A stretch of 64,000 nt of DNA from the NCBI GenBank assembly GCA_029637525.1, contig CP072660.1, positions 1,203,612 through 1,267,611 of the forward strand, given 5' to 3'. Position numbers and translations under genes: made by a program. Source of the stretch: Desulfurococcaceae archaeon MEX13E-LK6-19. Its GTDB lineage: Archaea; Thermoproteota; Thermoprotei_A; Sulfolobales; Desulfurococcaceae. This document shows, piece by piece, positions 62,218 to 64,000 of this stretch (positions are counted from its first letter, which is position 1; every line of letters starts with the position of its first letter). Under the pieces are notes generated by a model that saw only the letters and a list, made by a program, of their open reading frames with translations, was not told the DNA's origin and ran no database searches.

Positions 62218-62370
62218 CTATTTGAGAACAAATTCGTGTCCGCAATAGGGACACTTAACATATGCACATGAGCTCCTTAGTGCTAGTACGGAACATCCTT
62301 TGCATGAATAGGCTCTAGCATACATTATATCGAATTCCCCGCCACACTTGGGACACTTAACGAGGCCCAT
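62218..62370 (-). CDS. Small zinc-ribbon protein
   Basis: 50 residues from ATG 62370; fourteen upstream in-frame residues lack ribbon character. Cysteine pairs CPKCGGEF, SCKGCS and CPYCGHEF give six to seven ligands, enough for one or two zinc knuckles. It lies 95 bases from the divergent PEP carboxylase start. Function unknown; may bind nucleic acid or act as an accessory factor. Confidence 0.7.
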   Translation of the reverse strand: MGLVKCPKCGGEFDIMYARAYSCKGCSVLALRSSCAYVKCPYCGHEFVLK

Positions 62371-62464
62371 GTGCACCGCCCCGTCTTCAGCGAAGGCTTC
62401 TCTATGTAACAAAAACTTGTTGTCTTGCTAACAAATTTTTCTCTCCCCAAAGGCTCCCACCGAC

Positions 62465-63955
62465 ATGGGATTAAATATATTTACGGATGCCAGCAATTAT
62501 ACTCGTCTTAGGGCTTCGATAATGATACCGCGACTAATGGCTACACAACACCCGGACTCCACGAGACATGTTGGTGTTTACGACGAGATTGGCGAGGCTA
62601 TTGAAGCGTATACGAAGTATATGTGCGATGAAGTAATGATTGATTATGAAGGAAAGCTCACGCCATATCATCAAGTAGAGTGGATTATCGAGAAAGCTTT
62701 CGAGCGCGATGTAAAGGTTGGTGAGAAACTCCTCTTAACCCCACGTGTCCCAAACGATAGTCTTGAAGACTTTAGTAGACACACAATGGCTGTTATGGAG
62801 GCTGTTCTAGCCAATGTCAAGGCCCAACGTCTGGGTTTCAAGCAGCCCGTAAAATACGTTATAATACCTATGACAGAGAACGTGAGGGATTCCATACGTA
62901 TACAGCGTAGACTCTATAAGATCGAGAAAGTTATGTCTGAAGAATGTGGACTTGATCCAACATGGTTTCTCCTCGTAGTCCCACTGATCGAGACAGCGGA
63001 TAAACAAGTACACTCTGACATGATAGCAGAGGCTTTCCACAGAGCCTTACTAAAAGAAGTATCGTTGTTCGTGAACGAGATAAGAGTATTCCTCGGTAAA
63101 AGCGACAGTGCATTACTCTACGGGCATGTCGCCAGCTCTGTAGCATTAAAAATAGGGTTGAGTAGACTCCATAGGTGGGGTGAAGAGAGGCTTATAAGCG
63201 TTAAGCCTATTCTTGGAATGGGTAAACCACCATTTAGAGGACATCTTACCCCAGAGAACATTGATACATGGACTAACGTGTGGAAGGGATATTCTACAGT
63301 AACAATTCAGTCAGCGCTACGCTATAACACGAGCTACGATAAGTACTTGCACGTAGTCGAAAAACTTAAGCAGGCGTCCAATATCAAGAAGCCCGCTATA
63401 ATAGATGAAGATGTTGAGGCAAAGATACTAAGGATAGTGCCCAAGCTGTCTTTCAGTTATCGTAGATACGTTGTTGAAACAGTTGAGAACCTCTATAGTG
63501 TATTTGACGTGATCCCATCGACTAGGGAGAGAATGCAGTACACCAAGTATCATAGGATCATAGATGGCGTAAAGATTCCTAGGGCAATAAAATTCGTTGC
63601 AGGATACTATACAATAGGCTTGCCCCCAACATTACTGGATATACCTGGTCTAGCTAGTCTAGATGATAAGGAAGTAGAGCTGTTGCTTGAAGTATATCCG
63701 TCTATAAAGCTTGATTTAGAACATGACCTGAAGTACTATAGCCCACTAATAGCAGCCAATTATATTCAAAAGCAATTAATCGAGGAGATCTCTGGTAAAC
63801 TTAAAGTAGTTGCAGACAAGCTGGCACTTGATATACCAGAAGCTGATCCCAGTTATCATAAGCTATTGGGAGAACTTGTTGAAAAGAGAGGCAATCCTGA
63901 GGAATCAAGGAAAATAGTTGTAAAATTAGCTGAATACAGAGGATTCCTTGGATAA
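62465..63955 (+). CDS. ppcA: Phosphoenolpyruvate carboxylase, archaeal type (PpcA)
   Basis: 496 residues. PRLMATQHPDSTRHVG, CDEVMIDYEGKLTPYHQ, ILGMGKPPFRGHLTPENI and the C-terminal KVVADKLALDIPEADPSYH are hallmarks of the short archaeal PEPC (about 480-510 residues), unrelated in length to the 900-residue bacterial enzyme. Adds bicarbonate to PEP to give oxaloacetate, replenishing C4 acids. Homologues often start near IPRLMATQHP, so the ATG at 62522 is a possible true start, 19 residues in; neither site has a clear Shine-Dalgarno. Confidence 0.95.
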   Translation: MGLNIFTDASNYTRLRASIMIPRLMATQHPDSTRHVGVYDEIGEAIEAYTKYMCDEVMIDYEGKLTPYHQVEWIIEKAFERDVKVGEKLLLTPRVPNDSLEDFSRHTMAVMEAVLANVKAQRLGFKQPVKYVIIPMTENVRDSIRIQRRLYKIEKVMSEECGLDPTWFLLVVPLIETADKQVHSDMIAEAFHRALLKEVSLFVNEIRVFLGKSDSALLYGHVASSVALKIGLSRLHRWGEERLISVKPILGMGKPPFRGHLTPENIDTWTNVWKGYSTVTIQSALRYNTSYDKYLHVVEKLKQASNIKKPAIIDEDVEAKILRIVPKLSFSYRRYVVETVENLYSVFDVIPSTRERMQYTKYHRIIDGVKIPRAIKFVAGYYTIGLPPTLLDIPGLASLDDKEVELLLEVYPSIKLDLEHDLKYYSPLIAANYIQKQLIEEISGKLKVVADKLALDIPEADPSYHKLLGELVEKRGNPEESRKIVVKLAEYRGFLG

Positions 63956-64000
63956 CCTGTTCTCCTATGTTATATAAAATTATTTATCTAATCTCTAGGA

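Noticed and set aside
1-64000. tRNA, rRNA, CRISPR and insertion-sequence signals
   Set aside because: I looked through the larger gaps for cloverleaf cores, spaced direct repeats and transposase motifs and found none convincing.

Overview
The window looks like a chromosomal segment of a hyperthermophilic, anaerobic, organotrophic crenarchaeon, most like the Desulfurococcales (inference from content). The signs are: archaeal TATA boxes with some apparently leaderless genes; many GTG and TTG starts; tRNA acetyltransferase TmcA; archaeal-type PEP carboxylase; TrpB2-type tryptophan synthase; a secreted protease on a C-terminal coiled-coil stalk with a membrane anchor; and methanopterin-type pterin genes without any methanogenesis genes. 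I found no tRNA, rRNA, CRISPR array or insertion sequence.

Layout. 0.2-3.3 kb: two adjacent radical-SAM proteins resembling the archaeal two-protein lipoyl synthase, then an MfnA-type decarboxylase. 3.3-9.4 kb: tRNA-binding OB protein, EamA transporter, RidA, a membrane-anchored GH99-like hydrolase, a tandem Lrp-like protein and an M23-like protein. 9.3-13.5 kb: an MFS transporter, then a regulator that fuses a DNA-binding domain to a periplasmic-binding-protein fold, divergent from a small membrane protein and an SSS symporter, with palindromes between them. 13.6-18.3 kb: C25 (gingipain-like) protease on a stalk, and a methyltransferase.

18.3-26.6 kb is a pterin island: archaeoflavoprotein, dihydropteroate-synthase-like protein, DUF1464, Mth938-like protein, beta-RFAP synthase, MptA, PTPS/QueD, MptE and DUF447. 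Together these fit synthesis of a tetrahydromethanopterin-like C1 carrier. A COG1237 metallo-hydrolase at 40.2 kb may belong to the same theme. 26.6-39.5 kb is mixed: a 50-residue AbrB protein, DUF364, phosphate permease, fucose-isomerase-like protein, GH1 glycosidase, alpha/beta hydrolase, a VapBC pair, two tandem YjbQ paralogues, TrpB2, TmcA and MFS.

39.7-52.3 kb is the most interesting part. It has a NikR-type nickel regulator with an intact metal site; a BtuFCD/FecBCD-type ABC importer whose binding protein has two tandem ligand-binding domains; a divergent CobN-like chelatase split into two coupled genes; and a fused ChlI-ChlD (AAA+/VWA) motor. The control regions of the importer, the CobN pair and the motor each carry an inverted repeat of the form TRCAYY-N14-RGTGYA with identical spacing. 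I read this as one regulon for uptake and insertion (or removal) of a metal or metallo-tetrapyrrole.

52.4-64 kb: rubrerythrin, a cytoplasmic molybdopterin oxidoreductase, a double-domain KaiC-like ATPase, a GltD/NfnB-like flavoprotein, an M20 peptidase, a regulator / membrane protein / His-rich secreted protein trio, a secreted subtilisin, a zinc ribbon and PEP carboxylase.
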